DNA of 64,000 nucleotides, from contig JAHBUR010000011.1 in NCBI GenBank assembly GCA_019637975.1, forward strand, positions 1 through 64,000, in the 5' to 3' direction. The translations under genes and the position numbers were made by a program. A model generated the notes under the pieces. The model was given only the letters and a program-made list of their open reading frames with translations. It made no database searches and was not told the origin of the DNA. Origin of the DNA: Bacteroidota bacterium. Its GTDB lineage: Bacteria; Bacteroidota; Ignavibacteria; UBA10030; UBA6906. Position 1 is the first letter of the stretch; each line of letters starts with the position of its first letter. This document shows positions 8,981 through 17,669 of the stretch, in pieces.

Positions 8981-9487
8981 TCACTGATGAGTCGTGTCGG
9001 CGAGAAACCGATACTCGGTCGTATGGCCGATTGCTGCGCCGACGCCGAGGCCGAGTACCCCGCCTGCACTTCCGTAGCCAATTATTGCGAGGCCGACTCC
9101 ACCGTGGCTACCCCCAAGGTCGCCCTTCAAGATTAACGCTGAAAGTGTAGCAATACCTGCCCCGACGGCTGCACCTAACAAGAGTCCATCGACTGCGCCT
9201 GCGAGAACATCCTTTCGTTCCACACGGAGAATATCGGCGGTTGCGACCGTGCGATGAGTTGCTCGCGAAAGATCATACCAACTTACCGAGTCAGCCTGTG
9301 CACTGATATTTCGCACGCGCAAGACGGAACTGTTCTTCATCACGGCTTTTAGTTCTTCACCTTCTACGGCCTTCGTAAAGGTCGAATAGCTATGATTTGC
9401 GCTTGCATTCGTTCCCACATACCATGTTTGCGTACAGCCGGTCAGGCTGCACAGTACTAATCCCAGAATGAAGATTTTTGTTCTCAT
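8981..9487 (-). CDS. Lipoprotein with glycine-zipper segments, unknown function
   Basis: 168 residues from the ATG at 9487, with GGAGG 7 bases upstream. The signal peptide ends in the lipobox L-T-G-C at residues 13-16, so the mature protein should be lipid-anchored. The C-terminal half is glycine-rich with two hydrophobic stretches (G-L-L-L-G-A-A-V-G-A-G and G-G-V-L-G-L-G-V-G-A-A-I-G), typical of glycine-zipper membrane segments. It lies between hoxH and the small membrane protein. The DNA just upstream is a remnant of that membrane-protein gene, so the lipoprotein gene may have been inserted. No specific role can be assigned. Confidence 0.7.
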   Translation of the reverse strand: MRTKIFILGLVLCSLTGCTQTWYVGTNASANHSYSTFTKAVEGEELKAVMKNSSVLRVRNISAQADSVSWYDLSRATHRTVATADILRVERKDVLAGAVDGLLLGAAVGAGIATLSALILKGDLGGSHGGVGLAIIGYGSAGGVLGLGVGAAIGHTTEYRFLADTTHQ

Positions 9488-9566
9488 AGTAAAACCTCCA
9501 GCTTGCCAGGAAAGAATGACTGGCGGATGATCCCGCTCATCATTGCTGCAACGAGATGCAGAAACT
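9484..9566 (-). pseudogene. Remnant of a second copy of the 8584-8967 membrane-protein gene
   Basis: In one minus-strand frame the DNA reads F-L-H-L-V-A-A-M-M-S-G-I-I-R-Q-S-F-F-P-G and then stops. The intact gene reads L-L-L-V-T-A-V-M-N-G-V-V-R-Q-S-F-F-L-D-K at the matching place. I count 43 of the first 54 aligned bases as identical (9502-9555 against 8878-8931). The remnant is overlapped by the start of the lipoprotein gene. Confidence 0.65.
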
Positions 9567-9586
9567 CGCAAGCTCGTACTTTGGAA

Positions 9587-11023
9587 TCATTGCCTCTTCC
9601 TTTCAGCAACAACGTTATTGTTCGAATCAACAAGTTGCACAAGCAGCGGCATCTGCCCGATTGCGTGCGTTGAGCACGAGAGACACGGATCGTAGCAACG
9701 GATGCCCGCTTCTATTCTGTTAAGCAATCCTTCGGTGATCGTTGCGCCGTCGAGGTACTGGACGGCGAGCTGATGAATCGTGCGGTTCATTGCGAGATTG
9801 TTCTGTGCGGTTGCAATCAGCATGTTCACCTTCTGAATCACGCCGTCGTCATCAACGTGATAGTTATGGAAGAGAACGCCCCGGGGCGCTTCGCAGACGC
9901 CGACACCCTCACGCCGGTTGATCATTGCCTTTGCACGAATATCTTCGCCCAAAATCACCGGATCGTTCAACAACATCTCAATTTTTTCCACCGCAAAGAG
10001 AATCTCAATCAGCCGGGCGTAGTGATAGTAAAACGAGTTATTCATCACGTCGAGGTTGCCTGTCAAGCTATTGAAGACTTTCCGCTCGGCTTCCGCCAAC
10101 GGCGTCTCGATGTAGTCGCAGACGTTCAGTCGTGCAAGCGGCCCGACGCGGTACATGCCCTTCTTGTATCCCAACGGTTTGTAATAGGGGAATTTGAGGT
10201 ACGACCATGTCTCCGAATGCTCGACGAAGTATTGCTGGTAATCCCGCGGCTCAAGCTGGTCTGCGATGGTGTTGCCGTTCCCGTCACGCACGCGCAGCTT
10301 GCCGCCATAGTATTCGAGCTTGCCATCTTCGCCGACGAGTCCGACGTACAGCGAGCGGAAGTTGCCGTAGTTCGGAATGTCTTGCGCGAATTTCGTGTGA
10401 ATCTTCTTGAGTGTGTCGAGAGCAAGAAATGCCGTTTCCTTTGCTTCGGGAATCCATGTCAGAAGATGATCCCGTTCCTTCATGCTGAGCGGTTCACGAA
10501 CGCCGCCCGCAACTGCCCACGGCGTATGAATGCGCCGCCCTCCCAGCGTCTCGATGATTTCCTGTCCGAACTTGCGCAGACGAATCCCGCGTCGGATGAA
10601 ATCCTTGTGTTCTTCCATCAAGCCGAAGACATTCCTCTTCGCAGGATCCGAATCAAATCCCAACAAGAAATCAGGCGATGAAAGATGGAAGAAGCTGAGC
10701 GCATGCGACTGTGTCCACTGCCCGAGCGTGAGAAGGCGTCGAAGTTTTTCCGCCGTTTCGGGAATGCCGATGGCGAGAATATCATCGCCGGCTTTTGCAG
10801 AGGTGACGAGGTGGCTGGCCGGACAAATACCGCAGATGCGCGACGTAATGCCGGGCATCTCCCACATCAATCGTCCTTCACAGAATTTTTCGAAACCTCT
10901 GAACTCGTTCACATGAAAGCGGGCGTCGCTCACGCTTCCTTTGTCGTCCAGGTGTATCGTGATTTTTGCGTGACCCTCGATGCGGGTGACGGGTTCAATC
11001 GTAATTGTCTTTGTTGAGCGCAT
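9587..11023 (-). CDS. hoxH: Bidirectional [NiFe]-hydrogenase large subunit
   Basis: 478 residues, cytoplasmic. It carries the Ni-Fe(CN)2CO site. The L1 motif [10 protein letters not shown] is at about residues 61-70, and the L2 motif D-P-C-L-S-C-S-T-H is near the C-terminus, followed by a 25-residue tail (A-I-G-Q-M-P ...) of the kind removed by the maturation protease. The order hoxE-F-U-Y-H and the NADH-dehydrogenase-like partners indicate a group 3d NAD-reducing enzyme. The 126-base spacer to hoxY holds a dispersed repeat. The hoxW-like protease four genes on is the likely processing enzyme. Confidence 0.95.
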   Translation of the reverse strand: MRSTKTITIEPVTRIEGHAKITIHLDDKGSVSDARFHVNEFRGFEKFCEGRLMWEMPGITSRICGICPASHLVTSAKAGDDILAIGIPETAEKLRRLLTLGQWTQSHALSFFHLSSPDFLLGFDSDPAKRNVFGLMEEHKDFIRRGIRLRKFGQEIIETLGGRRIHTPWAVAGGVREPLSMKERDHLLTWIPEAKETAFLALDTLKKIHTKFAQDIPNYGNFRSLYVGLVGEDGKLEYYGGKLRVRDGNGNTIADQLEPRDYQQYFVEHSETWSYLKFPYYKPLGYKKGMYRVGPLARLNVCDYIETPLAEAERKVFNSLTGNLDVMNNSFYYHYARLIEILFAVEKIEMLLNDPVILGEDIRAKAMINRREGVGVCEAPRGVLFHNYHVDDDGVIQKVNMLIATAQNNLAMNRTIHQLAVQYLDGATITEGLLNRIEAGIRCYDPCLSCSTHAIGQMPLLVQLVDSNNNVVAERKRQ

Positions 11024-11046
11024 TTGTTTTCCTTCTGATTTCAGTC

Positions 11047-11073
11047 AGCCACAAAGACACAGAGGCACAGAGG
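11047..11073. repeat. CACAAAG dispersed repeat in hoxY-hoxH spacer
   Basis: GCCACAAAGACACAGAGGCA and its continuation resemble the CTTTGTG/CACGAAG elements at 5322, 11729 and 14873. It occupies part of the only spacer between the two hydrogenase subunit genes. Confidence 0.55.
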
Positions 11074-11149
11074 TTTTTATGCAAACAGAATATGTTAAGA
11101 TGTTCATTCCAGATTCCTCATTGTCTCCATGACTCCGCGGCTTTCCCGC

Positions 11150-11686
11150 TTAGCCATATCTCAAATACACATTCGGCAACTCCGGCGTTCGCCCCGCCAG
11201 CAACTCGCTGACGGCAAACCAAATCTGATCCGGTGTCGGCGGACAGCCGTGCAGAAAGCCATCCACTTTGATGACTTCATGTAACGGCTTTGCCTGCGGC
11301 AACAGCTTGGCAATCGTGGTAAACTCCGACGGAATTGTCGGGTCGCCATCGGCAAGCTCGACGTACGCCCGGTGCATGATTTCGTCGGGACTGAACTGAT
11401 TGCGCATTGCGGTGACGTTCCCCGTCGTTGCGCAGTCGCCGAACGAAAGCACAAACTTCGAGTTGCGGCGGATGATGCGCGCCATCTCTTCATTCTCGAC
11501 GTTCGAGACGGCGCCTTCCACCAGCGTCACGTCAACATCCTTCGGGAAATGCTTGACATCCGCAATCGGCGAATAGACAAGCTCGATCTTGTCGGCCAAT
11601 TCGATGAGCCGCTCGTCCATGTCGAGGAACGACATGTGACATCCCGAGCATCCTCCGAGCCAGACTGTTGCAACTCTTGGTTTCAT
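11150..11686 (-). CDS. hoxY: Bidirectional [NiFe]-hydrogenase small subunit
   Basis: 178 residues, the short form typical of group 3d enzymes, without a twin-arginine signal. It binds the proximal [4Fe-4S] cluster that passes electrons between the HoxH active site and the diaphorase. Cluster cysteines are seen in W-L-G-G-C-S-G-C near residues 13-16, S-F-G-D-C-A-T-T-G and H-G-C-P-P-T-P. It follows hoxU and precedes hoxH on the minus strand. Confidence 0.95.
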   Translation of the reverse strand: MKPRVATVWLGGCSGCHMSFLDMDERLIELADKIELVYSPIADVKHFPKDVDVTLVEGAVSNVENEEMARIIRRNSKFVLSFGDCATTGNVTAMRNQFSPDEIMHRAYVELADGDPTIPSEFTTIAKLLPQAKPLHEVIKVDGFLHGCPPTPDQIWFAVSELLAGRTPELPNVYLRYG

Positions 11687-11728
11687 TTCAACTCCAATTA
11701 CTCATTGACAGTAAGCATCCTAAGAGAG

Positions 11729-11831
11729 TGCCTTGCCACCAAGAACCAAAGAATCGAAGATTGCACAAAGTGCCTGATTATGTCCGCTTTCTTTGTGAAC
11801 CCTTTGGTGCTTCGGTTCTTTGTGGCAAAGC
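11729..11831. repeat. CTTTGTG-type imperfect palindrome in hoxU-hoxY spacer
   Basis: The left arm (TGCCTTGCCACCAAGAACC ...) and right arm (... GGTTCTTTGTGGCAAAGCA) are inverted copies about 30 bases long with a roughly 40-base centre. It fills most of the 148-base spacer and ends 4 bases from the hoxU stop. Confidence 0.75.
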
Positions 11832-11834
11832 ATG

Positions 11835-12566
11835 CTATTCCTCCGTTTCCTCCGCCACCCACTCACGTTTCGTCCGTGCGGTGACGATGTACTTCAAGAA
11901 ATCGCGCTGCTTCTCCATCTCCGCTACTGTTTGTCCCTTCTCGAACAACGCGCCGGTCGGGCAAACACGAACGCACTTTCCGCACGACGTGCAGCTCGGC
12001 GATGTTCCCCACGGCTGGTTCATATCGGCAACGATCGTGCAATCGATGCCGCGGCCCGCAATGTCCCAGGTGTGGGCACCCTCGACTTCGTGGCACACAC
12101 GCACGCAGCGAGTACACAGCACGCAACGGTTTCTATCCAGCACAAAGCTTTTGTGCGTTGCGTCGAGTTCTTTTTTCGGGTAGAGATAGGGGAAACGGAC
12201 GTACTGCAAGCCGACTTCATACGCGAGGTCCTGCAGTTCGCAGTGATTATTCACCACACACACCGCGCATTGATGATTCCCTTCCGACGCCAGCAACTCG
12301 ACGATCGTGCGGCGGTGGCGTTTCAGGCGTTCCGTGTCGGTGCGGACAACCATTCCTTCCTGCGGCTTTGTTGTGCACGCCGGAAAGAGCTTCGATTGTC
12401 CTTCAATCTCCACCAAACACAATCTGCACGCCCCAACATCCGACAGCCCGTCGAGGTGGCACAACGTGGGAATGTGAATTTCATGCTGGCGGGCAATCTT
12501 CAGCAGGGATTCGTCGTCCTTGCCGCTGACTTGTTCGCCGTTGATTGTAAGAGTTAGGATTGCCAT
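11835..12566 (-). CDS. hoxU: Bidirectional hydrogenase diaphorase subunit HoxU (NuoG-like N-terminal part)
   Basis: 243 residues. It wires electrons from HoxY to HoxF. In order it carries a plant-type [2Fe-2S] domain (C-H-L-D-G-L, then C-R-L-C), a His/Cys [4Fe-4S] domain (H-Q-C-A-V-C-V-V-N-N-H-C) and two ferredoxin [4Fe-4S] motifs (C-V-L-C-T-R-C-V-R-V-C-H and C-T-S-C-G-K-C-V-R-V-C-P). The molybdopterin-like part of NuoG is absent, as expected for HoxU. It is separated from hoxF by a large dispersed repeat. Confidence 0.95.
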   Translation of the reverse strand: MAILTLTINGEQVSGKDDESLLKIARQHEIHIPTLCHLDGLSDVGACRLCLVEIEGQSKLFPACTTKPQEGMVVRTDTERLKRHRRTIVELLASEGNHQCAVCVVNNHCELQDLAYEVGLQYVRFPYLYPKKELDATHKSFVLDRNRCVLCTRCVRVCHEVEGAHTWDIAGRGIDCTIVADMNQPWGTSPSCTSCGKCVRVCPTGALFEKGQTVAEMEKQRDFLKYIVTARTKREWVAEETEE

Positions 12567-12588
12567 GATTTTTCTCTTTTATTCTATT

Positions 12589-12713
12589 GTCATTCTGAGC
12601 CCTGCTTCTCAAGAGCGAAGCCCGCCTGCCATGACGCGACCAATATGGCGGGCAGGAATCCAGAAAACGCCCGGACTGGATTCTTCACTTCGCTACGCTA
12701 CGTTCAGAATGAC
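12589..12713. repeat. GTCATTCTGA-type long imperfect palindrome in hoxF-hoxU spacer
   Basis: Ends GTCATTCTGA and TCAGAATGAC are inverted copies, and internal arms GGAATCCAGAA and CTGGATTCTTC are also inverted. A second copy is at 34119-34230. The element reaches into hoxF and encodes the last residues and part of the C-terminal tail of that protein. Confidence 0.8.
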
Positions 12714-14337
12714 TGTTTGAAGCCACGTACGTTTCCGCCGGCTTCAACAACTCCTCGTACTCGTGTCTGAAAAATCTGAGCGTCGACAACACCGGATTCG
12801 GTGCCGATTGTCCGAGTCCGCACAGACTCGTTTCCCTCACCATCTCACATAATTCTTCAAGCAACGCCACGTCATCCGCTGTTGCATTTCCTTTCGAGAT
12901 TTTCTCGAGAAGGAGATAGATGTGTTTCGTGCCGACGCGGCAGGGAACGCATTTGCCGCACGATTCGTCGGCGCAGAATTCCATGAAATACTTCGCAACA
13001 TCCACCATCTTCGATTCCGAATCCATCACAATCATCCCGCCGCTGCCCATGATAGAGCCGACAGTGGCGAGCGACTCGTAATCAACCGGCAAGTCGAGAT
13101 GCTCGTTCGGAATGCAGCCGCCCGACGGACCGCCTGTTTGCGCCGCTTTGAACTCCGTCCCATCAGGCGTTCCTCCACCGATATCGAAGATGACTTTGCG
13201 CAGCGGAATTCCCATCGGCACTTCGATGAGTCCGGTGTTCTTGATTTTGCCTGCGAGCGCGAAAACTTTCGTGCCGGTGCTTTTGGGCGTTCCGATGGCA
13301 GCAAACCACGCGCTGCCGCGATTGATAATCGGCGCAACGTTGGCGTACGTTTCCACGTTGTTCAGCAATGTTGGCGCGCCGAACAGTCCTTTCTCCGACG
13401 GATACGGCGGCCGCGGCTTCGGCCTGCCGCGTCGTCCTTCAATCGAGCGGATCAGTGCCGTCTCTTCTCCACACACAAACGCGCCGGCCCCGATACGCAA
13501 ATCAATTCTGAAATTGAATTGCGACTCGAAAATTCTGTTGCCCAGCAATCCAAGCCGTTCCGCCTGCTTGATGGCGAGCCTCAGCCGCTCGATGGCAAGC
13601 GGATATTCCGCACGAATGTAGATGTATCCCTGGTTCGCGCCGACGGCGTAGGCGGCGATTGCCATGCCCTCGAGAATGCGATGCGGGTCGCCTTCGAGCA
13701 CGCTGCGGTCCATGAACGCGCCGGGGTCGCCTTCGTCGGCGTTGCAGATGACGTACTTCTGATCGCTCGCTGCTTTGCGCACGATTCCCCATTTCAATCC
13801 CGTCGGGTAGCCTGCGCCTCCCCTGCCGCGCAGGCCACTCTTCCGGATTTCGTCAATCACTTCATCCGGTTTCATTTCACCGACCGCTTTCGCCAACGCT
13901 TCGTACCCGCCGACGGCGATGTACTCTTCAATGCGTTCGGCGTTGATGCGTCCGCAATTCTCCAATACGATTTTAAGTTGAGAAGAGAAGAACGGGTTTG
14001 CCGGATCGAGGGCGTACTCGTCAACTTTCTTCCCGTCAATCAGATGTTGGTGGACAATCTTCTCCGCTGCCGCTTCATCAACATTCTGATACAGAGTGTC
14101 GTCGGAAGCAATCTTCACCAGCGGACCCTCGCCACACAATCCCATGCAACCCGAGCCGATGACTTCGATTTCCTTTTCCAATCCCTTCTCTTTCAGCGAC
14201 GCCTTGAACGCATCACGCGTTGCCTCGCTGCCGCACGAAACACATCCCGCGGCAGAGCAATACAGGACGCGGTTCTTCAGCGACTTCTGCCGCTCCAATT
14301 CTTTTTCCGCAACTTCGTTAAGATCTTCCAACGTCAT
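12685..14337 (-). CDS. hoxF: Bidirectional hydrogenase diaphorase subunit HoxF (NADH-binding)
   Basis: 550 residues from the ATG at 14337, which overlaps the hoxE stop as ATGA with GAGGAGG 7 bases before it. It holds the FMN and NAD(H) sites. In order: an N-terminal thioredoxin-like [2Fe-2S] domain ([10 protein letters not shown]), the flavin/nucleotide region [24 protein letters not shown], an SLBB-type domain, and the C-terminal [4Fe-4S] motif S-C-G-K-C-V-P-C-R-x-G with a distal Cys in C-G-L-G-Q-S. The last nine residues (S-H-S-E-R-S-V-A-K) are encoded by the invading repeat. Confidence 0.95.
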   Translation of the reverse strand: MTLEDLNEVAEKELERQKSLKNRVLYCSAAGCVSCGSEATRDAFKASLKEKGLEKEIEVIGSGCMGLCGEGPLVKIASDDTLYQNVDEAAAEKIVHQHLIDGKKVDEYALDPANPFFSSQLKIVLENCGRINAERIEEYIAVGGYEALAKAVGEMKPDEVIDEIRKSGLRGRGGAGYPTGLKWGIVRKAASDQKYVICNADEGDPGAFMDRSVLEGDPHRILEGMAIAAYAVGANQGYIYIRAEYPLAIERLRLAIKQAERLGLLGNRIFESQFNFRIDLRIGAGAFVCGEETALIRSIEGRRGRPKPRPPYPSEKGLFGAPTLLNNVETYANVAPIINRGSAWFAAIGTPKSTGTKVFALAGKIKNTGLIEVPMGIPLRKVIFDIGGGTPDGTEFKAAQTGGPSGGCIPNEHLDLPVDYESLATVGSIMGSGGMIVMDSESKMVDVAKYFMEFCADESCGKCVPCRVGTKHIYLLLEKISKGNATADDVALLEELCEMVRETSLCGLGQSAPNPVLSTLRFFRHEYEELLKPAETYVASNSHSERSVAK

Positions 14338-14855
14338 GCCGGTACCTCCTCGGTTTTCTCTTCCCATTGTTTGACGCGCTGAACAGCTGTATCGGCCGAG
14401 AGTTTGCCGACAACGGCATTATCGAGCACGGCAACGGGCGCAAGTCCGCACGAGCCGACACAGCGTGCGGCAATGAGCGACACGTTTTTGTCGGGCGTTG
14501 TCTCGCCGAACTTCACGCAGCAATGTTTCTCCACCGCTTCTTGAATTGCGTCGGCGCCTTTCACATAGCACGCCGTTCCGGTGCAGAGCACGAACGTGTG
14601 TTTGCCGTTCGGCTTCATGCGGAAGAAATGGTAGAACGTCGCCACGCCGTACACGCGGCTGAGCGGCAGCTTCAGCTTATGGGCGATATAAATGAGCAGA
14701 TCCGTTTCGAGATACCCGAAAATGCCCTGCGCCGCGTGCAGCACTTCAATCAGCGCGTAGCCGCTGGACTGATGCTTCGTGATTGCCCGGTCGAGCAACT
14801 TGAAGCGATTATCGCCGCTGGGGTGAGCAGCGGATTTCTTTTCAGGAAGAGGCAT
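14334..14855 (-). CDS. hoxE: Bidirectional hydrogenase subunit HoxE (NuoE-like)
   Basis: 173 residues. A NuoE-type protein with a helical N-terminus and a thioredoxin-like [2Fe-2S] domain. The four ligands are C-T-G-T-A-C near residue 90 and A-A-R-C-V-G-S-C-G near residue 130. It belongs to the diaphorase module with HoxF and HoxU. Its stop codon overlaps the hoxF start, which suggests translational coupling, and hypB ends 12 bases upstream. Assignment as HoxE rather than NuoE rests on the adjacent hoxY and hoxH. Confidence 0.93.
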   Translation of the reverse strand: MPLPEKKSAAHPSGDNRFKLLDRAITKHQSSGYALIEVLHAAQGIFGYLETDLLIYIAHKLKLPLSRVYGVATFYHFFRMKPNGKHTFVLCTGTACYVKGADAIQEAVEKHCCVKFGETTPDKNVSLIAARCVGSCGLAPVAVLDNAVVGKLSADTAVQRVKQWEEKTEEVPA

Positions 14856-14866
14856 AAATACCTATT

Positions 14867-15556
14867 CTATTTTCTTCGTGAAACTTCGTGTGACCTTGTG
14901 CCTTTGTGTTGAAAAGCCTTGGTCGTGAGCCAGGCACACCACTCATCAATCCCTTGCCCTGTTGTGCAGGAAGTTTCAAAGATGATGAGTGAGGGATTGA
15001 TGCTGAGCGCGTTCCGCTTCAACTCATCAACGTTACACGGTAGATAAGGCAGCAAGTCTGTTTTGTTGATAATCAACACCGACGCATTCCGGAACATCCC
15101 CGGATATTTCAGCGGCTTGTCGTCCCCCTCGGTAGTACTGGCAACAACCACTTTCATCTCTTCTCCCAAGTCATAATTCGCCGGGCAGACGAGATTACCG
15201 ACATTCTCGATAATCAGAAGTTGAATGTCGGTAAGATCGAGATTCTGCAGCGCATCCTGCACAAGCTTCGCTTCAAGATGGCAGCCGCCGTTCGTCACGA
15301 TCTGAACGACAGGGACGCCGTACTTCGCAACTCGCTGTGCATCGAAATCCGTCTGCACATCTCCTTCAACAACGGCGATGTTCAGTTTCCCTTTCAGCAG
15401 TTCCAGCGTCTTCTCCACAAGACTCGTCTTGCCTGCGCCGGGAGAACTGACCATGTTGATGGTGAAGATGTTGCGCGAGGCGAACAGCGTCCGGTTTTGA
15501 CGTGCAAGCTCGTCGTTCTTCTCCAACACTTTTCGTTCAATCGTAATGACACTCAT
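14867..15556 (-). CDS. hypB: Hydrogenase/urease nickel-insertion GTPase HypB
   Basis: 229 residues. This SIMIBI-class GTPase helps deliver nickel to the HoxH precursor together with HypA. The P-loop is S-S-P-G-A-G-K-T-S near residue 39. The metal-binding G-G-C-H-L-E motif, E-N-V-G-N-L-V-C-P and the guanine-specific N-K-T-D motif follow. A His-rich N-terminus is lacking, as in many species. The C-terminal tail from about residue 213 (H-K-G-T-R-S-H-E ...) is encoded by a CTTTGTG-type repeat and is probably not native. It starts within the stop codon of the frameshifted hypA, after a GAGGAG ribosome site. Confidence 0.94.
   Translation of the reverse strand: MSVITIERKVLEKNDELARQNRTLFASRNIFTINMVSSPGAGKTSLVEKTLELLKGKLNIAVVEGDVQTDFDAQRVAKYGVPVVQIVTNGGCHLEAKLVQDALQNLDLTDIQLLIIENVGNLVCPANYDLGEEMKVVVASTTEGDDKPLKYPGMFRNASVLIINKTDLLPYLPCNVDELKRNALSINPSLIIFETSCTTGQGIDEWCAWLTTKAFQHKGTRSHEVSRRK
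14873..14914. repeat. CTTTGTG-type repeat at hypB 3' end
   Basis: CTTCGTGAAACTTCGTGTGA and the adjoining CTTGTGCCTTTGTG match the repeat units in the other hox spacers. It encodes the end of the HypB chain. Confidence 0.6.
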
Positions 15557-15911
15557 GGTGCCTCCTCGGGTTCTTGTACTTCAATTTCTGCCACCTGCAA
15601 CTCTGTCCCTGAAAGCGTTTGCGTTGCCATGCCGCTGCATCGGGGACAAATGGCAATCGGACTGTCGGGTTCCGATGTTACGCCGCATTCGTTGCAATGA
15701 ATAACAAACGGCACAGACACAATCCGCAGTCGCTATTCGGTAAAGGCGTATCAGCCGTGATTGCGGCAAAGCTGAACTCCAGCGAATCGGGCACAACACC
15801 CGCAAGCGCTCCGATCTTTACCGACACATCGTACACACGCGGGAGTTCCTTCTCCTCGAAGTATTGACGGATGATGTCAACGATGCTTTCGGCTATCGAG
15901 AGTTCGTGCAT
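15553..15911 (-). pseudogene. hypA: Nickel-delivery protein HypA, interrupted by a one-base frameshift
   Basis: The start M-H-E-L-S-I-A-E-S-I-V-D is canonical for HypA, with His2 as nickel ligand. The frame is lost near 15725-15745, where one base appears to be missing. Read in the next frame, the protein resumes as R-L-R-I-V-S-V-P-F-V-I and continues through the zinc motifs C-N-E-C and C-P-R-C to a TGA overlapping the hypB start. The repaired product would be 119 residues, a normal length. In the given frame it stops early and loses the zinc domain. This is either a sequencing error or a real inactivation that would impair nickel insertion. It is the first gene of the hox operon. Confidence 0.88.
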
Positions 15912-15954
15912 GATGAAACTTTCAACAGAAAGTAAATCTGTGCTTGCCCTTAGA

Positions 15955-15974
15955 ATTGCAACATCTATGCCCCG
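15955..15974 (-). promoter_or_regulatory. Sigma-54-type promoter for the hypA-hox operon
   Basis: The minus strand reads GGGGCATAGATGTTGCA, with GG and GC ten bases apart and a good TTGCA -12 element. The -24 element differs from TGGCAC at its ends. The GC is 47 bases before the hypA start. Confidence 0.6.
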
Positions 15975-16010
15975 CAAAATGGCCGGAATACGATGATTTT
16001 GACAGATTTA

Positions 16011-16056
16011 TTCCCAGAATTGGGACACCGAAAACGGGCTTCTGTCAGATTTGGGA
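16011..16056 (-). promoter_or_regulatory. Paired palindromic upstream sites (candidate enhancer-binding sites) for hypA-hox
   Basis: TTCCCAGAATTGGGA (16011-16025) and the weaker TGTCAGATTTGGGA (16043-16056) are spaced 31 bases apart, about three helical turns, 40-85 bases upstream of the -24 element. The first is the same palindrome as at 25445-25460. Confidence 0.6.
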
Positions 16057-16087
16057 GAGGGAAGTGAGAGAACAAATAGCTGGCATG

Positions 16088-16117
16088 AAAACAAAAACCC
16101 CGCTGGATGCGGGGTTA
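16088..16117 (-). terminator. Terminator after the tri-haem cytochrome gene
   Basis: The minus strand reads AACCCCGCATCCAGCGGGGTT followed by TTTGTTTT, a strong GC stem with a T tract. It separates the cytochrome gene from the hox control region. Confidence 0.85.
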
Positions 16118-16173
16118 CATTAGAGAGGCGGGATCAATCGATGACGTGGAACGCTTTCGTTCCGCACTGCCCG

Positions 16174-17445
16174 TTACTTCGACGCCACTGCGGGATGTTC
16201 CCACGACCGGATATACGTTACTACCATCTTCAATTCATCCTTCGAAAGAGTTTTGGCAAATCCCGGCATGCGCAGGCCTTCAGTGCCTTCGGTGATGAAT
16301 TCAGTCAGCTCGTCGTCGGTCAGGCTCGGAGTAACTTCCGCCATCACGACGTTGGTCGGCGCTGCGCCCTTCCCTTCCGCACCGTGACAAGCGCTGCACG
16401 TTGAGTTGAAAATTCCTTTCCCTTTTACAAGCTGGTCGGAGGAAAGCGCGTCGCCGGCGTATTCCGTCGGCGGTGTTGTGCGGCGAACCGATGGAATTGA
16501 ACGGAGGTATGTGTACACGGCCTTCAGTTCGAGCGTATCCCACAAGCCGTAGTACGCGTAGGGCATATGCTTCGACCGTACTTTCCCGTCGGGGCCGACG
16601 CCGGTACGGAGCATTCTCATGAACTCCTCTTCCGTCCATTTGCCGATGCCGGTTTCAACGTCGGGCGTGATGTTTGGTGCGAAGGAAAGCACAGGTGAGC
16701 CATCATCCGCGCCGAACTGAAACGAGCTTCCGGCAAGCAGGCTGTCATAATAGAATGACCCGTCTTGTAAATTGCGCGGCGTGTGGCAATCCGAGCAGAG
16801 TGAGGCGTGCTTGGCAACATACTCACCGTACTTTGCCGTCATGGCACGCTCCGGGGCAACAATCGGTTCCGTCTGTTCCTTCATCGGACCGATGACGCCG
16901 AGTGTCATGAGTGTTTTGGCGAACAACGAGGGTTCGCGGGCTGGGACTTTGTTTTTTACCGGCGGCAACGTACGCAGGTACGCAACAAGCGCAAGCACGT
17001 CGTCATCTGCAAGTCCGCTCAGCGGATCCACCGGCATGATGGGAAACAGAACCCGTCCGTCTTTGCTGATGCCCTCGCGTATCGCCCGGACAATCTCGCC
17101 ATCCGTCCAGCCGCCGATGCCTGTTTCGACATCGGGTGTGATGTTGGCGGCGTAGTACACGCCTAAGCTCGGACTGAGCACCGTGAGGTCGAACTTCATT
17201 CCGCCGCTCGGTGGAGCTTTGTCACCGTCGTGGCCGTGACATTGCCAGCAGCCGATGCCGGTTGTGAACAGGAACTCGCCGCGGGCAAGGGTCGCCGAAT
17301 CAGCCTTCGCAGTCATTGCCGGAATCCGCCGGTCCACGTTCTTGTCCCACCGGAGGGAAGCGTAACCGGCAACGCCGAGAAAAATCAACACGAGGGCACC
17401 CACAACGATACCGCCAGTCTTCAACACACTACGGAGTATGCTCAT
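16174..17445 (-). CDS. Membrane-anchored tri-haem cytochrome c
   Basis: 423 residues. One N-terminal hydrophobic segment (about 12-29) anchors or exports the protein. Three haem-binding sites are seen: C-W-Q-C-H, C-S-D-C-H and C-S-A-C-H, each in a separate cytochrome c domain. The layout resembles cytochrome subunits of membrane alcohol/aldehyde dehydrogenases and related electron-transfer proteins, but no dehydrogenase gene is adjacent. The first two domains share I-T-P-D-V-E-T-G-I-G, suggesting internal duplication. It has its own terminator and an AAAGG ribosome site, so it is probably a single-gene unit upstream of the hox promoter. Confidence 0.88.
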   Translation of the reverse strand: MSILRSVLKTGGIVVGALVLIFLGVAGYASLRWDKNVDRRIPAMTAKADSATLARGEFLFTTGIGCWQCHGHDGDKAPPSGGMKFDLTVLSPSLGVYYAANITPDVETGIGGWTDGEIVRAIREGISKDGRVLFPIMPVDPLSGLADDDVLALVAYLRTLPPVKNKVPAREPSLFAKTLMTLGVIGPMKEQTEPIVAPERAMTAKYGEYVAKHASLCSDCHTPRNLQDGSFYYDSLLAGSSFQFGADDGSPVLSFAPNITPDVETGIGKWTEEEFMRMLRTGVGPDGKVRSKHMPYAYYGLWDTLELKAVYTYLRSIPSVRRTTPPTEYAGDALSSDQLVKGKGIFNSTCSACHGAEGKGAAPTNVVMAEVTPSLTDDELTEFITEGTEGLRMPGFAKTLSKDELKMVVTYIRSWEHPAVASK

Positions 17446-17562
17446 ACCATGTACCTTTACTTATGACATTATGATTGCAGCGAACGGCAGGATGTTTCTT
17501 CCCGTATTATACGAAGGCAGAAGCAGATTGGAGCCCACATTTTTGTGTAGGAATAGGTTGAA

Positions 17563-17669
17563 TAAGGCGCAACAGATGATTCAGCATCGGGTTACCAAAT
17601 GAGTGCGCGACGTGGTGCGGCGTGTTATGCGAAGCGCCCAAAGCTACCCGTTCCATGCCGTTGTTAGGC
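17563..17669 (-). other. attC-like recombination site candidate after DUF2938 gene
   Basis: On the minus strand the stop codon of the DUF2938 gene lies in GCCTAAC, the classical R-double-prime box. Imperfect inverted arms follow (GCATGGAACGGGTAGC against GGTAACCCGATGC), and the site may end near GTTGCGCC. The opposing box is weak. No gene is seen in this 218-base gap. Confidence 0.4.

Noticed and set aside
12922-14382. 486-codon open frame antisense to hoxF
   Set aside because: HoxF is a full-length, motif-complete protein on the other strand; the antisense frame has low-complexity Arg/Ala-rich translation.
11835-14855. NADH dehydrogenase (Nuo) EFG assignment for hoxE, hoxF and hoxU
   Set aside because: The U gene lacks the NuoG molybdopterin-like part, and the group is contiguous with hydrogenase subunits and hypAB.
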